Below are positions 31,601 to 43,310 of a DNA stretch of 64,000 bases, one piece after another. The stretch is from Larus michahellis (lineage: Eukaryota > Chordata > Aves > Charadriiformes > Laridae). Location: positions 1,426,001 to 1,490,000 of the forward strand of contig NC_133906.1 in the NCBI RefSeq assembly GCF_964199755.1, written 5' to 3'. The notes under the pieces were generated by a model. That model did not search any database. It worked only from the letters and a program-made list of their open reading frames with translations, and was not told the origin of the DNA. Every line of letters begins with the position of its first letter. Position 1 is the first letter of the stretch. The position numbers and the translations under genes are program-made.

Positions 31601-33631
31601 CTTGGCCCAACCTGTCACTGTCTTGCTGTTCTCACCCGGGGGGACACGGTGTGTCCCCAAACTGTGCAAGGGCAAAGGTCCAGCCCCTGGTTGGAGTGGT
31701 GTTTCCACAGAAGGGATCAGGAAGGGATGGGAGGCTGGGATAGGGGAAGGTAGACTTGGGGTGGGGGGGGTGGTCCCTAGGCTGGGAGGTGTTTGCTTCC
31801 CACCCAGAGCTTGGATGGGAAACTTTTGGACACCCATTTTCCACGAAGGGCCAAGCAGGGAGCGGGGGCCGCCTACAGTGAGGTGGTGCTTGGCCGGGAG
31901 ACCTTGGCAAGTTGGGCCACTCTCGATGCTGAGCATGGTCGGGCCGCAGATGGGGCCAAGAGGGAGCAAACAACGCTCTTGAGTGCTCCAAACTGGGAGG
32001 AAGGAGAGGGCCCCAGTGGGAACCCCCATCCCGGTTGGATCTGCTGCCACTGGAGGGCTGCTGGAAGGCTGGATGGTTTCTGCCAGGCTGGGTGATGGGG
32101 CTCCTGACCAAAGGAGAGGTATCTCTTTCTCGCTGGCAAAGTTAAAAAACCATCATCAGCCGGAGAACAAACAGCCCCGGGCTGGGGAAGGCTGAGGGAG
32201 ACGGGGAGGAGCAGGGGGGGGTGTGGGGACGGGGGGGTGCATGGGGACGGGGCGTCCGCGGGAGGTTTTTTCAGGGACTTGTGATCTCAGAGCAAATTTC
32301 TGCTGGTGGCTGCGCACCAGCGGCACCGTTTCGCCGCCCCGCGCGTACCTCCCCCCAGCCCGCCGGTGCGCGGGGTGCCCCAGGGGGGGTCAGGGCCGCT
32401 CTGCGGAGGGGCTGCGGGAATATGGTCCCTGCTCGGAAAGCGTGTGATCTGCCAGGCAGCCGGGGAGCCCCGGGGGCACTGCCATCCCTTTGTTCCTCCT
32501 TCTCTTTCTTTTCCACCTTCAGATATTATTTTTTCCCCCCCGCTCTGCTTCCAGCCTCCTGCGTATGCAGCACTCCCCCCGCCTTCCACCCACAGTTCCT
32601 GTCTTGATTTTCCTTCCCCTCAACAAATATGTGTTCCTCAGGCTCCTTCTCCTCCCTGCCCAGCTTCCCTCATCAGCGTCGCCTCCCCAAACTTGTCCTT
32701 TTTCCCCTCCCTTGCCCCCTCTCCCTGTTTTCCCCCCAGGCCCTTCCCCTGCCCGCTCCTCTCCCCTTCCCTCCAGCCGCTCGGGCCCCCCGTTCGCTCA
32801 CTCTCCGTCTCCCCTTCTCTGACAGTTTGGGGGGAAATCTGTCTGTGTCAACGCACAAATTCCATTATTTATTGGCTGAGCGGAGCGAGGTCCTACACTC
32901 GTCTGTAATTGTCTGCAGATCAAAGCGCCTGCTGATGGCAGCTTTGCCTTCTCGCAGCAGAACACCACCCCCAGCTCCAGCGCTCCCCATCCTCCCGGGG
33001 GAGTCGGGTGCGTGCTTGTCGACACCCTCGATGACTGATCTCCCAGACAGAGAGGAAAGAAGTAGGGCTGGGGGGGAAGCGGGGGTGGGGGGGGGTGGGG
33101 GGAGGGAGAAAAGAGAGACCTGGAGGATCCGCAAAGCTCCCGGGAGGAGATGGGGATGTTGGGGGGGTGTCTCAGGGGGTCACGCAGCCCCCGGCAGGGG
33201 GTGGGATGGTAGAGGTGGTCCCTAGCCTGGGAACTGGGACAGAGAAATGAAGTGAAGGCCCGGGGCGGGGGGGGCGCAGCAGGGAAGCAGGGAGCATCCC
33301 CATATCTGTCCAGAACTGGAAATGGGAATTTCTTCTCCAGAGATGCATCCCTGGAGATCCAGGATGGCTCAACAGAAGCAGATGGCTAAAAACCAGAAAT
33401 GAGGACAAAGGAGAGCATGCCTTTTTCTACCTTTCCCTTCTGAAACCACCAACCCAGCCCGGGGACGGGGGATGTCAAAGCGAAATGCAGGCACCCATTT
33501 GTTGTTTGGGTGTTGGTGGCAAGATGTGTGTGGGCAGAGGACGAGGAACCATCCACCCCAACTCCCGCCCCATGGGGTCCTCCTCGGGGTCCCAACTCCA
33601 ACATTTCCAGCTGCTATTTAGGATGGAGGAG

Positions 33632-33758
33632 AGAAGAGAGGGAGAGGGAGAGGGAGAGGGAGAGGGAGAGGGAGAGGGAGAGGGAGAGGGGGAGGGGGAG
33701 GGAGAGGAGAGGAGAGGAGAGGAGAGGAGAGGAGAGGAGAGGAGAGGAGAGGAGAGGG
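33632..33758. repeat. (GGGAGA)n / (GGAGA)n purine tract
   Basis: About 125 bases of uninterrupted purines on the plus strand: first GGGAGA hexamers, then GGGGGA, then GGAGA pentamers. Polypurine mirror-repeat sequence of this kind can form triplex DNA. It is intergenic, about 5 kb upstream of the delta protocadherin. Confidence 0.95.
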
Positions 33759-35417
33759 GATAGGATCCTGGAGTCCTGCCGAGGGAAGCTGTTAGGGTTA
33801 TTTTGGGGTTATGTTCAGGTTATCGCCCCTTCCCTGGAGCCCTTTGGGAGCTGACAAGATACTTCCCGGTGGCAACAGGGCTTTCTTCTCATAGGAAAGA
33901 GCAGGTCAAATTTCTTGTAGGATCACCCGCATGGAGGGGAGAGCTGCAGCGGTTTCTCTGCGGGAGGAGGGGGGGGGTCACTCTGAACCCCTCTCCCCAG
34001 GGCCAGTCTTCCCGTTTCATCAAGATACGCTGGGGAAATGGGGCTTGATGAACCCCCATCTTCTGTTCCACAGGGATCTGCAGGCACCAAGAGGCAGAGA
34101 CACCATCCACAGGTCTGACAGCTCGATCCCCTCTCACGGCCCAGAGCATGAAGCCGTCCGGCTCAAGCTGCGGGTCCACATGCCTTTATCTGTCCTGTTG
34201 TCCCCAGCTTTTCCTCCTTGTGACGCCTCCCTGGCCCTGCCGTCAAACCTCCTCCAGCTTCTTTTTGCACGGAGAGTTCAGGCAGGTTCGCTTACGCTTC
34301 TCCCTGTAAGGTATTTTTCCAAGCCTTAAATCAGCTTTTTGATCTTCTTTCAAAAGTTCAGACGCCGGCGCTGCGTGCGGTGTTCCCAGATCAGTCACAC
34401 TGGTGCCTGAGAGCAGTTACCTCCTCTCTCCCAAAGCCTCTGCTCTCCCCCCATGCAAGCATCATGCCGTTGCCCACCCTTACTTTCCTCACAGACCCCT
34501 CCGCTCCTTAGTCCTTCCCAGAGGAGAGACATCCCCACAGGACATTTTAGGGAAGAGCCTCCAGGAGGCTGCCCAGGGCAGTACGAGTCCCAGCTCTGAG
34601 GATAACGGGAACACAGCCCTTCTTCGGATTTGGCTCCAAGGTCTCTTCCTTCAAGAGGAACAAGACACCGGCCATGGAAGCAGCTCCCTTTGCAGGCTTG
34701 GGCTTGCAAGAAGATCCCCCCGCCTCTCTGAAACCGGAGCGGAGACGGTGGCTCCCTGAGCTGTGTCCTGCAGGGAGCCAGAACTGGCTCACCCAGAAGT
34801 GAGCGGAGACTGACCCCCATGTCCTGAAAATGCTCAAAAGTAGATAATAGGTATGGAGGGTCCATGTGAAGCTGAGCCTTTGCCTCAGCCTCCATCTGTC
34901 CCAGCAGGAGGCCTTGGGGGATGTGTTGCTGTGTGTCGCTGGCCAAGAGAATCCAGTTTACCAGTAGCGGCCCTTGAGTTGGCCACCTGAGCTACATCTT
35001 CTCACCTACAAACTGCCCGGAACTTCAGGAAAACTTTACTGACGCACCCTGGCTCCAAACCTGCCTGGTGCGAGAGGTCTACCTGCACCGCCGCCAGGGA
35101 ACACGAGGGTGCTGAGCAACTCAGGCACCTTGCAGGACAGAACCCAGGGACTTGGACTTCCAGTGGGAATGGAGCCCCAGCATCCTTCCTTGCTCCATAC
35201 CCCACCTCTGGGCAAGGCGTCTGTGAAAAGAAATGCCTCCTTGACAAACATGGGACCTGCGCTCTCCTGAAACCACGGCTCTCTGGGCAGCGGTCTCTGT
35301 CACCTTGGTGACTACTTCACCTCTGCTCAGAGGGGCTGCTACGGATTGGGGCTTTCTGAATCACACGATGGTTTTGATCAGTTGGGACGTCCAGAGGTCC
35401 CTGCTCAGGGCAGGGCT

Positions 35418-35600
35418 GGTAGATCAGGTTTCTCAGGAGGATCTCCAAGAATGGCAATTCCTGCCCGAGTCTGGTTCCTGTGCCAGTGTTTTACCACCCT
35501 CACAGTGAAGATTGTTTTTTTCCCTAATACCTAACAAGAATTTCCCTTCTTCAGCTCATGCCCGTAGCTTCTCATTCCATCCCTGTGCGCCTCTGAAAGG
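35418..35600 (-). mobile_element. Old degraded CR1 fragment between ZMAT2 and protocadherin delta
   Basis: Plus strand 'ttttaccaccctcacagtga' followed by 'agattgtttttttccctaat' and 'ctcattccatccctgtgc' corresponds to the reverse complement of the CR1 C-terminal/3'UTR block ('ccctcacagtgaagaatttc'), with many substitutions. Confidence 0.65.
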
Positions 35601-36899
35601 AGATTGGACATGTTTCCTGGTTTTCATCCCAGCACCCAAAGGCAGGCAGAGTGCCCCACCAGCCCTGACAAACACACGGAGACAGCCACCACCCCCCTCG
35701 GGGCACTTTTTTCCTCCCAAGGGGAGGCAGGGAGTCAAAGCTTCGGCGGGGAAGGGGCGCTGAGCTGGGCATCCCGCTGCACAGAGCTCTGGGACTTCAA
35801 AGACCGAGCCCCCAGGTCCTGACCCTGCACAACGAGCCTGGGGAGGATTTGCCAGCCGCAGGGCCGGAGCTGATCTCGTCTTCAGTCAGGAGACACCGCC
35901 CCCTCCCACCACCGTTGCCCTCTTGGGCACTGGGAACTATAACCGCTCTCGCTTGGAGCAAGAAGGGAGCAGCAAACCCACATGCACGGCTGGGCAGACG
36001 GGCGCCTTGGGGAGCTGGGGGAAGGGACGCCCGGGCTGGCAGGGACAGCGTTTTTTGCAGACCCTTCTACTGGCCCAGAACACGACGGGCAGGAAAACAA
36101 AGTGACGGTGGTGGCCGGGCAAGGTTTGGCGCCTGCAGGCAGCTGGGTGACAGCCTTCCCCCTCCAACCCCCCCAAACCCCTTTGCTCTCTCTGCGTGGC
36201 TTTTCCAAGGCGGCTCAACCTGCGGCGTCTCCTGCTAACATCCCACCCTGATCTCTCCGGCTGGCCTTGCCAAGCCACATCAGTGCCGACCTGCGGCAAC
36301 CGGCCACCCGCCCGCCTGTGCCAAGACATCTCAGAGAGACACCCCCCCCCCCCGCCCCCGCTTCTCCTAGCTTCCAGCATCTTCCAAAACCAAGCTTCTA
36401 ACCGTGTCCTGATTCCTTACCCGGTGAGAACAGCGGTGGCAGCTGAATGCTCCCTTGGGTCACAAGGGGAGACTTTAAAATCTACTGGGCGTTAGCTGGG
36501 GTGCTGGGCTGTCCCCAGGCCATCTCCCCCATTCTGCTGTCCACCCTCCTCTGCTATGCCCCCCCCTTCCCCCCAAAAAAAAGCTCTTTTTTGGATCACA
36601 CATCCCTCTGCAGCATCCTCAGCCTCCCCCCCAGCCTGTGCCATTTCATTCAGGAAAGGGATCCTGGGGACAAGCCCGTGCCCTTTCTCAAGCCCCCAAC
36701 TTTTTAACTTGGTACCCTGGAATCGTGGGGGCTCGGGGGACCCCAGCATTTGGGGAAGGGAGGAAAAGGAACAGAATGGGACTATCCCGTGACCTCTCTT
36801 AGGGGAGGAAAGCAATGGGGGGCACTCGGATGGATCCCCTCCCAAGGAAGGGGTGATGGAGAGCTGCGGGGGGCGGATCGCCGAGCAGACTGGGAAAAG

Positions 36900-38895
36900 G
36901 ACAGGCAGGACCGGGCAGGGGGCCCGGGGGGCCACGGCTCCTGCCGGGAGCATGTTGCACCAGGGAGGGGGGAGAATGAATATTTTAATCTGAATCCAAC
37001 AAAAGGGCGAGAGCCGCTCCGAGGATTTTTCCCGGAACGCGCTTGGTCGGAGACGGGGAAGGACTGGAGGGGGGCGGGAAACGAGACCCCGGAAAATCTC
37101 GTTGTCCAGCGTCCCTGTCGTGTCGCCCCCCCCAACATCCCCCTCCGGCCTGAGCAACCCTCGGGGGGGCTCCCGGAGCAACCCTACCCTGGCCGTGCCA
37201 CCGCCGGAGTCCCAGCCCCGGGCAGCGCTGGGCGGTGAGGCAGGGCTGGCGGGGGGGACACAGATCGTGTGTGGAGGGGGGAGAATTGTGGGATGAGAAG
37301 GAAACAGATCGGGGCGGCGGGGGCGGGGGGGTGACAAAGACGGCGCCAGGGGTGGCCCTGGCGTGGGAGATGGTGCGGGGGACGGGACGGCCGTGATGGG
37401 CGCTGCCGATGCAGCCTGGGCTTCACTTACCGGCAGCCGTCCCGCTTCCACCCGGGAGCCGCCCGGGGCCACGCGTGACCCGGCCGCGCCGCTGCTGCCA
37501 CCCGCTCGCCCCGCCGTGCCACCCGCTCGCCCCTGTCCCAAACCGGTCCCGCGTGGGGCGCGCTGCGCTCCCAGGGACCAAATCCCTTTTCCAAACCCCT
37601 CCAAGCCCCGCCGCCTCCCGCTTCCTCCGGTCGCCCCTGGATCCTGCCTCCCCCGTGGGTAGCGGAGGAGCGGGGGGGGGGCTGTTCCCTTCCCACCGGG
37701 GACCGGGAGGCAAAGACAAAGGCGGCGGAATATCACCGCACGGCTAAAGCCGCTCCGAGCCCCTCCGAGCCCTTAACTAGATCGTTAGGGGATTATCCGC
37801 ATCCTAAGCGGCCGCGGGGCGAGGCGGGGGGAGCGGCCGCCCCGTCCCGTTACCGAGCGCCCCCGGGGACGGCGGCGGTGGGAGGCGACGCGCGGAGCTG
37901 CCCGGACACGGCGGCGGCTGGAGACGGGTCTGCGGAGAGAACGGATCGACCAGCGGAGGGACCGTGATCGGTACCGGGGCGGGGAGGCGAGGGGGAGGGG
38001 GGGCGCGGGGGGCTCCGTCTGTCGCCCTCCGGGGGCCGGTGGGGGACCCGAGGCTCGCTCCGCGCCCGCCTCCCCCTCGCTTTCCGCGGAGGGCGGAAAG
38101 TTTGTGCCCGCGGGGGGAGCTTCCGTGGAGGGGGCGGGGGGGGGGGGAAAGAGGTCCTCGGGTCTCCGGCGGGATCGTGCCCCCCGAGCCCGAGGGGGCT
38201 GGCATTGGGGTGCCCGCTGGGGGACCGGGATTAGGGGCGCGGGGCTGTGGGCGGGCGGGGTGCCGGGGGTGGGAGCAGGCAGGGAAGAAGCGGAGCCGGG
38301 GGGGGGGTCTCTCTGTGCCTCCGCGCTGATGGGCTCAGCTTTATCCAGAGCTGTAATCCCCCCTGCTCCGGTAATTAAAAACTCCGCATTACAAGGAAAA
38401 CGGTGTGCAGGGAAATGTAATCAAGTCTGGAGGGGCTTAACCATCTGGTAAAGGTTAGGACCGGCGCGGCGGGGGACGCGGCGGGGGGATTTGGCAGCCG
38501 CCGCGATCCGGGCTCCTCTTAATCTACCGCGGGGACGAGCGCAGCATCTGCGGGGTAATATCGGTGCCCCCGGCAGCGATCGGGCTCCCACCGCCGTTTA
38601 AGGGGACCTCCCCGGGGCTAGCCCCCTCCCCAGCCGCCCCCGGCTCCGGTGGAACGATTCCGGTGTGGCACCGGGGGCCCGGATTGCATTCCCTCCCCGG
38701 GGCCAGCGGGGAAGGGGTTAAGCGGCCGCCGGTGGCCGCGGTTCGCCCCCCCCCCGCCCCCCCAGCTCCGGGCAGGGCCCTCCCCCGCCGCCCCCGGGAG
38801 CCCGAAACTCTTTGGGAGTGCGAGGGGCGAGCACAGGTGAGGAGGGACGCGGCGGCGCGAGTGGGATCCGGCGTCCCCGGGAGGGCTGGGGGGCC
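36900..38895 (+). promoter_or_regulatory. CpG-rich 5' region of protocadherin delta
   Basis: Very GC- and CpG-rich block leading into the delta ATG, compatible with a CpG-island promoter and 5'UTR. An AT-richer pocket at about 38330-38445 (ccggtaattaaaaactccgc, gaaatgtaatcaagtctgg) carries homeodomain-type TAATTA and could be a conserved control element. No TATA box or transcription start can be assigned. Confidence 0.5.
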
Positions 38896-41382
38896 ATGGG
38901 GGCCGAGGCAGGCTGCGGGCGGGGACAGCTCTTCCTCCGCTCCCTCCTCTTCCTCCTGCTGGCCGGGCCCCCCGCACCGCGCCCGGCGAGCGGGCAGCTG
39001 CGCTACGCCGTGCCCGAGGAGCTGGAGCACGGAGCCTTCGTGGCCAACCTGGGAGAGGACCTGGGGCTGGACGTGTCCACCCTGTCGGCACGGCGGTTCC
39101 GCATCGTGTCGCGGGCCGGGGCCAGGCAGCACCTGGAGGTGAACCTGGAGAATGGGATCCTCTTTGTGAACGAGCGGATCGACCGGGAGGAGGTGTGCGA
39201 GGCCGGGGGGACCTGCCTGCTCCACCTGCAGCTCCTCGTCGAGAGCCCGCTGGAGCTCTATCGTGTCGAGGTGGAGGTACTGGACATCAATGACCACGCG
39301 CCCACATTCCCCTGGCAAGAGTATGTGCTGGAGGTGGCCGAGTCTGCAGTGCTCGGTGCCCGCTTCCCACTGGAGAGCGCCCAGGATCCTGACGTGGGTA
39401 CCAACTCGGTGCACACCTACCGGCTCAGCCCCAATGGTTTCTTTTCGCTCGAGGTGCAAACGCGCAGTGATGCCAGCAAGTTTGCAGAGCTGGTGCTGGA
39501 GCGCGCCCTCGACCGGGAGCAGCAACGCGCGCACCGGGTGCTGCTCACCGCTCTCGACGGCGGTGTCCCCGAGCGCTCAGGCACAGCTCACATCCTTGTC
39601 ACCGTGCTGGATGCGAATGACAACGTGCCTGCCTTTGACCAGCCCTCGTACGGTGTGAGCCTTCCTGAGGATGCCCCTGCCGGCACCCTGGTCATCCAGC
39701 TCAATGCCACTGACCTGGATGAGGGCCCCAACGGAGAGATCGAGTACTCCTTCAGTGGGCATGCGCCACCACGTGTCCGGGACCTCTTCCACATAGAGCC
39801 CCGGAGTGGGCAGGTGCTGCTGAAGGGCCCTCTGGACTATGAGCGGGCAAGCCTCCATGAGCTCTACGTGCAAGCAAAGGACCGTGGGCCTTCGGCTGTG
39901 GCTGTGCACTGCCGAGTGCTTGTCCACCTCCTTGATGTGAATGACAACGCGCCAGAAGTGACCCTCACCTCAGTGTCCACACCTGTGCTGGAGGATGCCC
40001 CACCAGGCACCGTCATCGCTGTCATCAGTGTTCTGGACAGGGACTCTGGGGACAATGGGCGTGTGAGCTGCGAGGTCGGCCCCGACGTGCCCTTCGAGCT
40101 CCGTTCCTCCTTCCGCAACTACTACACGCTAGTCACCACGCAGGCGCTGGACCGGGAGGTTGTATCCGAGTACAACGTAAGCATCACGGCACGGGACATG
40201 GGCTCCCCTGCCCTGCTGACCCGCAGCACCCTCACCGTCCCGGTGTCCGATGTGAACGACAATGCCCCATGCTTCCTCCAGCCCTCCTACAGCGTCTATG
40301 TGATGGAGAACAATGCGCCAGGTGCCTCCATCTGCTCCGTCAGCGCATTGGACCCTGACTGCCAACAAAACGCCTACCTGTCCTACTCCATTGCCGATGG
40401 GCACATCCATGGCATGCCTGTGGGCACCTACGTGTCTATCAATTCGGACAGCGGGCACATGTATGCCCTGCGCTCCCTCGATTATGAGCAGATCCGCAGC
40501 TTCCAGATCCAGGTGCAAGCACAGGATGCGGGTTTCCCGCCACTCAGCGCCAACGTCACCGTCCACATCTTTGTGCTGGACCAGAACGACAACGCTCCAG
40601 TCATCGTTTCCCCCATGCCGCGCAATGGCTCCGTGGCCACCGAGCTGGTGCCGCGATCAGCCGGGCCTGGCTACCTTGTGGGCACGGTGTCGGCAGTGGA
40701 TGCGGATGCGGGGTTAAACTCACGCCTCTCCTACCAGCTCCTCCAGGCCACTGATTTCACCCTCTTCAGCTTGGCACCAGACACAGGTGAGCTGCGCACC
40801 CTCCGCTCCTTTCTAGAGCAGGATGCAACCCGGCAGCGGCTGTTGGTGCAGGTACGTGACGGTGGGCAGCCAGCCCTCTCAGCCACCGTGTCCCTCCTGC
40901 TTTCGGTGGTGGAGACCATGCCGCAGACTCTCTCTGACTTCAGCGAGTTCAGCCTCCCCCCAGAGGCCTCCTCATCCTCCCCGGTCACTCTCTACCTCCT
41001 TGTCTCCCTGGGCTCCATCTCCTTCACCTTCCTTCTCGCCATCCTCATCCTCACAGCCATTCGGTGCCGTGGAGAGCACCGCTCCCACCAAGGCGATGGC
41101 TGCTCACCGCCCCGCTGCCACTGCTGCCCTGGGTCCAGACCCTCCTCTGACAGCCTGAAGACGTCCAACCTGACGGCGCAGCCCCCCACGGGGACCACGG
41201 CTGCCACTTGCCTCGATGTGCCCGGGGGTGGCCCCCCGGGCTACTGCTACAAGGTCTGCCTAGGTCCTGAGTCTGCCCAGAGCGACTTCATGTTCCTCAA
41301 ACCCTGCAGCCCGCCCCGGAACAACGAGAAGGACCCTGGGAAGCGGTCCCGGCCAGGACAGCATCTCCAGGTCTCCAAGCAG
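38896..41382 (+). CDS. Protocadherin delta-subcluster gene, variable (ectodomain) exon
   Basis: Single large exon encoding residues 1-829 of a clustered protocadherin, a neuronal adhesion/recognition molecule. ATG at 38896 sits in a strong Kozak context (gggccATGggg); in-frame sequence upstream lacks a better ATG. A signal peptide (about 1-33, with LLFLLLAG) is followed by EC1 starting QLRYAVPEEL. Calcium-binding linkers are at residues 130 (DINDHAP), 239 (DANDNVP), 347 and 452 (DVNDNAP) and 562 (DQNDNAP), giving six EC repeats. EC1 has the clustered-protocadherin Cys-X5-Cys loop (CEAGGTC), but the RGD found in mammalian alpha EC1 is replaced by RAG. The membrane span is about 695-720 (LYLLVSLGSISFTFLLAIL). 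The proximal tail includes SDFMFLKPCSPP. The exon ends in CAG|gtaatg at phase 0. Its position between ZMAT2 and the alpha cluster, plus its own constant exons, indicates the delta subcluster kept in anole and coelacanth but absent from mammals. Gene identity as a protocadherin is certain; the delta label is an inference from synteny and structure. Confidence 0.88.
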
Positions 41383-42574
41383 GTAATGTCATGTCTGGCG
41401 ATGACTACAAGTGCTTTGAGGGTCTCCCCAGCTCCCTTTGTCAGCCTCTGTGCCGTGAGAGAAACGGCTTTTCACAGAGAATAACTGGCACCTTTGATCA
41501 GTGCGGGAATTAGGAGCCATCAGGCAGCGGGAAACTCTCCATCGAGCTTCCCGATGTGTCTAATTACTGGGGGAGCGTCAGGCTTGGCTGAGGCGAGAGG
41601 AAATCCCTTTCTGACACCTTTTGCACCCATTAGAGGCAATGGAGATGCTCCCGTGCCCTGGAGGGGTGGGATGGTGGGGGTGGCATCTCCTCTGTGTGGG
41701 TGAGCAATTCACACTGGGACAGCCTGAGCGTCGCTGCCGGTCCGCTTTTCCCCGTGCCGGCAGGGGTCCGCGGTGTCCCACTGCTGCACCCAGAGCTGGT
41801 CCCAAGCCTGCTGGCACTGCTCGTGTCCCCATGTCTGGCACCCAGGCCTGGCCGCTGTGCCGCACCAGCCTGTGCCAGCGGGGAGGGAGTGGGGTCTTCA
41901 GGGCGGGATTTTGATGTCAACATTTGTTAGGTATTGAAATGAGGAACGTCTAATTTTCCCGATGAAAGACTCTTTCCGAAACGCGATTACAAGGATGGAG
42001 AGTGATGAGGCGTCTAATCCACTTACGTTTGACTTTTAATAAAACAGCCCTTCCAAGGAGAGCCCAAGACTCGCTGCCAAGAGGCTCTTCCTGCACGTCT
42101 CCTTGCACCGCTGGACTCACTTCTCTAATACCTTAATGGGATTTTCCCCTAGCTGTTTGCAACCCCCCTTGAGATGTTGGGTCTGCAGCCAATTTCTTCA
42201 CCTTTCACCCTTTGGTGCCTGAAACCTGGGCTAAGTTACCATCACACCTGCAAAAAAAAAAGGCTTTTTAAAATTAATGGAAATAGGAAAAGCCCCTCTC
42301 TCTCCCCAGAAGGACAGACCTGGGCATTTAAACTCCCAGAGAATGAAGAGTAAGCCCCAGACAATCCCAGTGTCTCAGGAGGGTGGGGAAGGTTCAGAAG
42401 AGAACAGGCTGGTTCAAAACTGCCTCAGTTTCCTTGAAATGGGAGTGTGCTCTGTGCTTCTCCACAAAGGAGGAGACAGGGTCCTGCATCCCTGGCTGCT
42501 GAAGCCTTGTGCTGGCAGGGCTGGGCTGATTAACAGTCCCAATAACCAGCCTTGCCCTTCCTTGTGTTTTCCAG
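41383..42574 (+). other. Protocadherin delta intron 1
   Basis: Intron between the variable exon and the first constant exon. If retained, the reading frame continues about 33 codons past the donor to a stop at 41482-41484, giving a truncated tail. A stretch at about 41928-42055 (gaggaacgtctaattttccc, cgcgattacaaggatggaga) is compositionally distinct and is a candidate conserved element. Confidence 0.55.
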
Positions 42575-43310
42575 ATCAAACAGCCCAACATGGACTGGCT
42601 GCCTCCAAGCACGCAGCGACTTGCTCTAAAGAGGTACCAAATCCGGCCCTGTGGGAACAGAGGGAGTGGGTGGAAGGGGGGATGTGGGGATGGGGAGGTT
42701 ATCTCCAACGCAGTTTTGAACCCAACTTTTCTCTTTAGCTCCCAGAGCCTGGAGGACGTGGGGGAAATCCGCAGAGCCCTTCAGAAGGAGCACGAGAGGC
42801 TGTGCACGCTGGTGACCCCTGTCTCGGGTTAGTATCGGTGCACTGGGGCTGGGAGGACCAGACCTTCTTGTCGTTTGGTGGAGGTGCAGTAGGGGGACAC
42901 AGCCCTGCTCCTAGCAGTGGTAGAGTTTTGCCGGGTGGAAGGGGTGTCCAGGCTCCAGAAGGGAGTTTGGCGACACACGGCCATGGGCTTGCACCCTGGG
43001 ACATGGGTGTGACCTCCCTTGAGCCATTCTCCCACTCATCTTTCCTCCAGAGTTTCAGAAGGCCTCGGTAGGCACCAACAGCATCTGGACACCACAGTAC
43101 AGCTCCTTGTACCCAGGGCACATCCCAGCCCTGGATTATCAGCACAATGTCTACATCCCCGGCACCCCTACTCTGCTTTCCAGCAAAGATGGGCCTCTCT
43201 TCCTAGGCCGGGAGAACAAGAACAGCTTCTCCACCTTTGGCAAGAGGAAGAAGATGACAACTTACTGTGACATGCATGACAGTGTGGTTATCAACAACGA
43301 CCTGAAATAA
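42575..43310 (+). CDS. Protocadherin delta constant exons 1-3 (cytoplasmic tail)
   Basis: Three small exons complete the gene starting at 38896: 42575-42633, 42739-42827 and 43051-43310 (TAA at 43308-43310). Acceptors (ttttccag, tctttag, cctccag) and donors (AG|gtacca, G|gttagt) are good. The phases 0, 2 and 1 join exactly, giving 964 residues for the whole protein. Exon 1 reads IKQPNMDWLPPSTQRLALK, the counterpart of the alpha 'RQPNPDW' and gamma 'PPNTDW' constant starts. Exon 3 contains YQHNVYIPGTPTLL, close to the gamma motif 'YRQNVYIPGS', and SFSTFGKRKK, resembling the alpha 'SDFITFGKK'. It ends MHDSVVINNDLK rather than in the lysine-rich C-termini of alpha and gamma. The three-exon constant region with only one variable exon upstream shows a one-gene subcluster. 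The 3'UTR runs to an AATAAA at 44491. Confidence 0.9.

Larger units (their letters stand above)
28375..36900. other. Intergenic DNA, ZMAT2 to protocadherin delta; no gene seen
   Basis: No exon with homology or good coding character was recognised. It contains a (GGGAA)n repeat, the 125-base purine tract, an old CR1 fragment at 35.4 kb and G-rich runs at 33080-33115. Long ORFs here are GC-driven and frame-inconsistent. AT-rich islands at about 29105-29300 and 32850-32940 (attatttattggctgagc, with an inverted CCAAT) stand out from the GC-rich surroundings and could be regulatory. Confidence 0.6.

Noticed and set aside
32306-33225. Overlapping proline-rich plus-strand frames of about 200 codons
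   Set aside because: Pyrimidine-rich low-complexity DNA. No homology or splice support.
36492-37736. 414-codon minus-strand open frame
   Set aside because: It lies in the CpG/GC-rich promoter region and gives low-complexity proline/glycine/arginine protein with no domain. Overlapping ORFs in other frames are equally long.
38812-38895. Possible 28-codon N-terminal extension of protocadherin delta
   Set aside because: It would need a non-ATG start (TTG). The ATG at 38896 has a strong Kozak context and is followed directly by a signal peptide.
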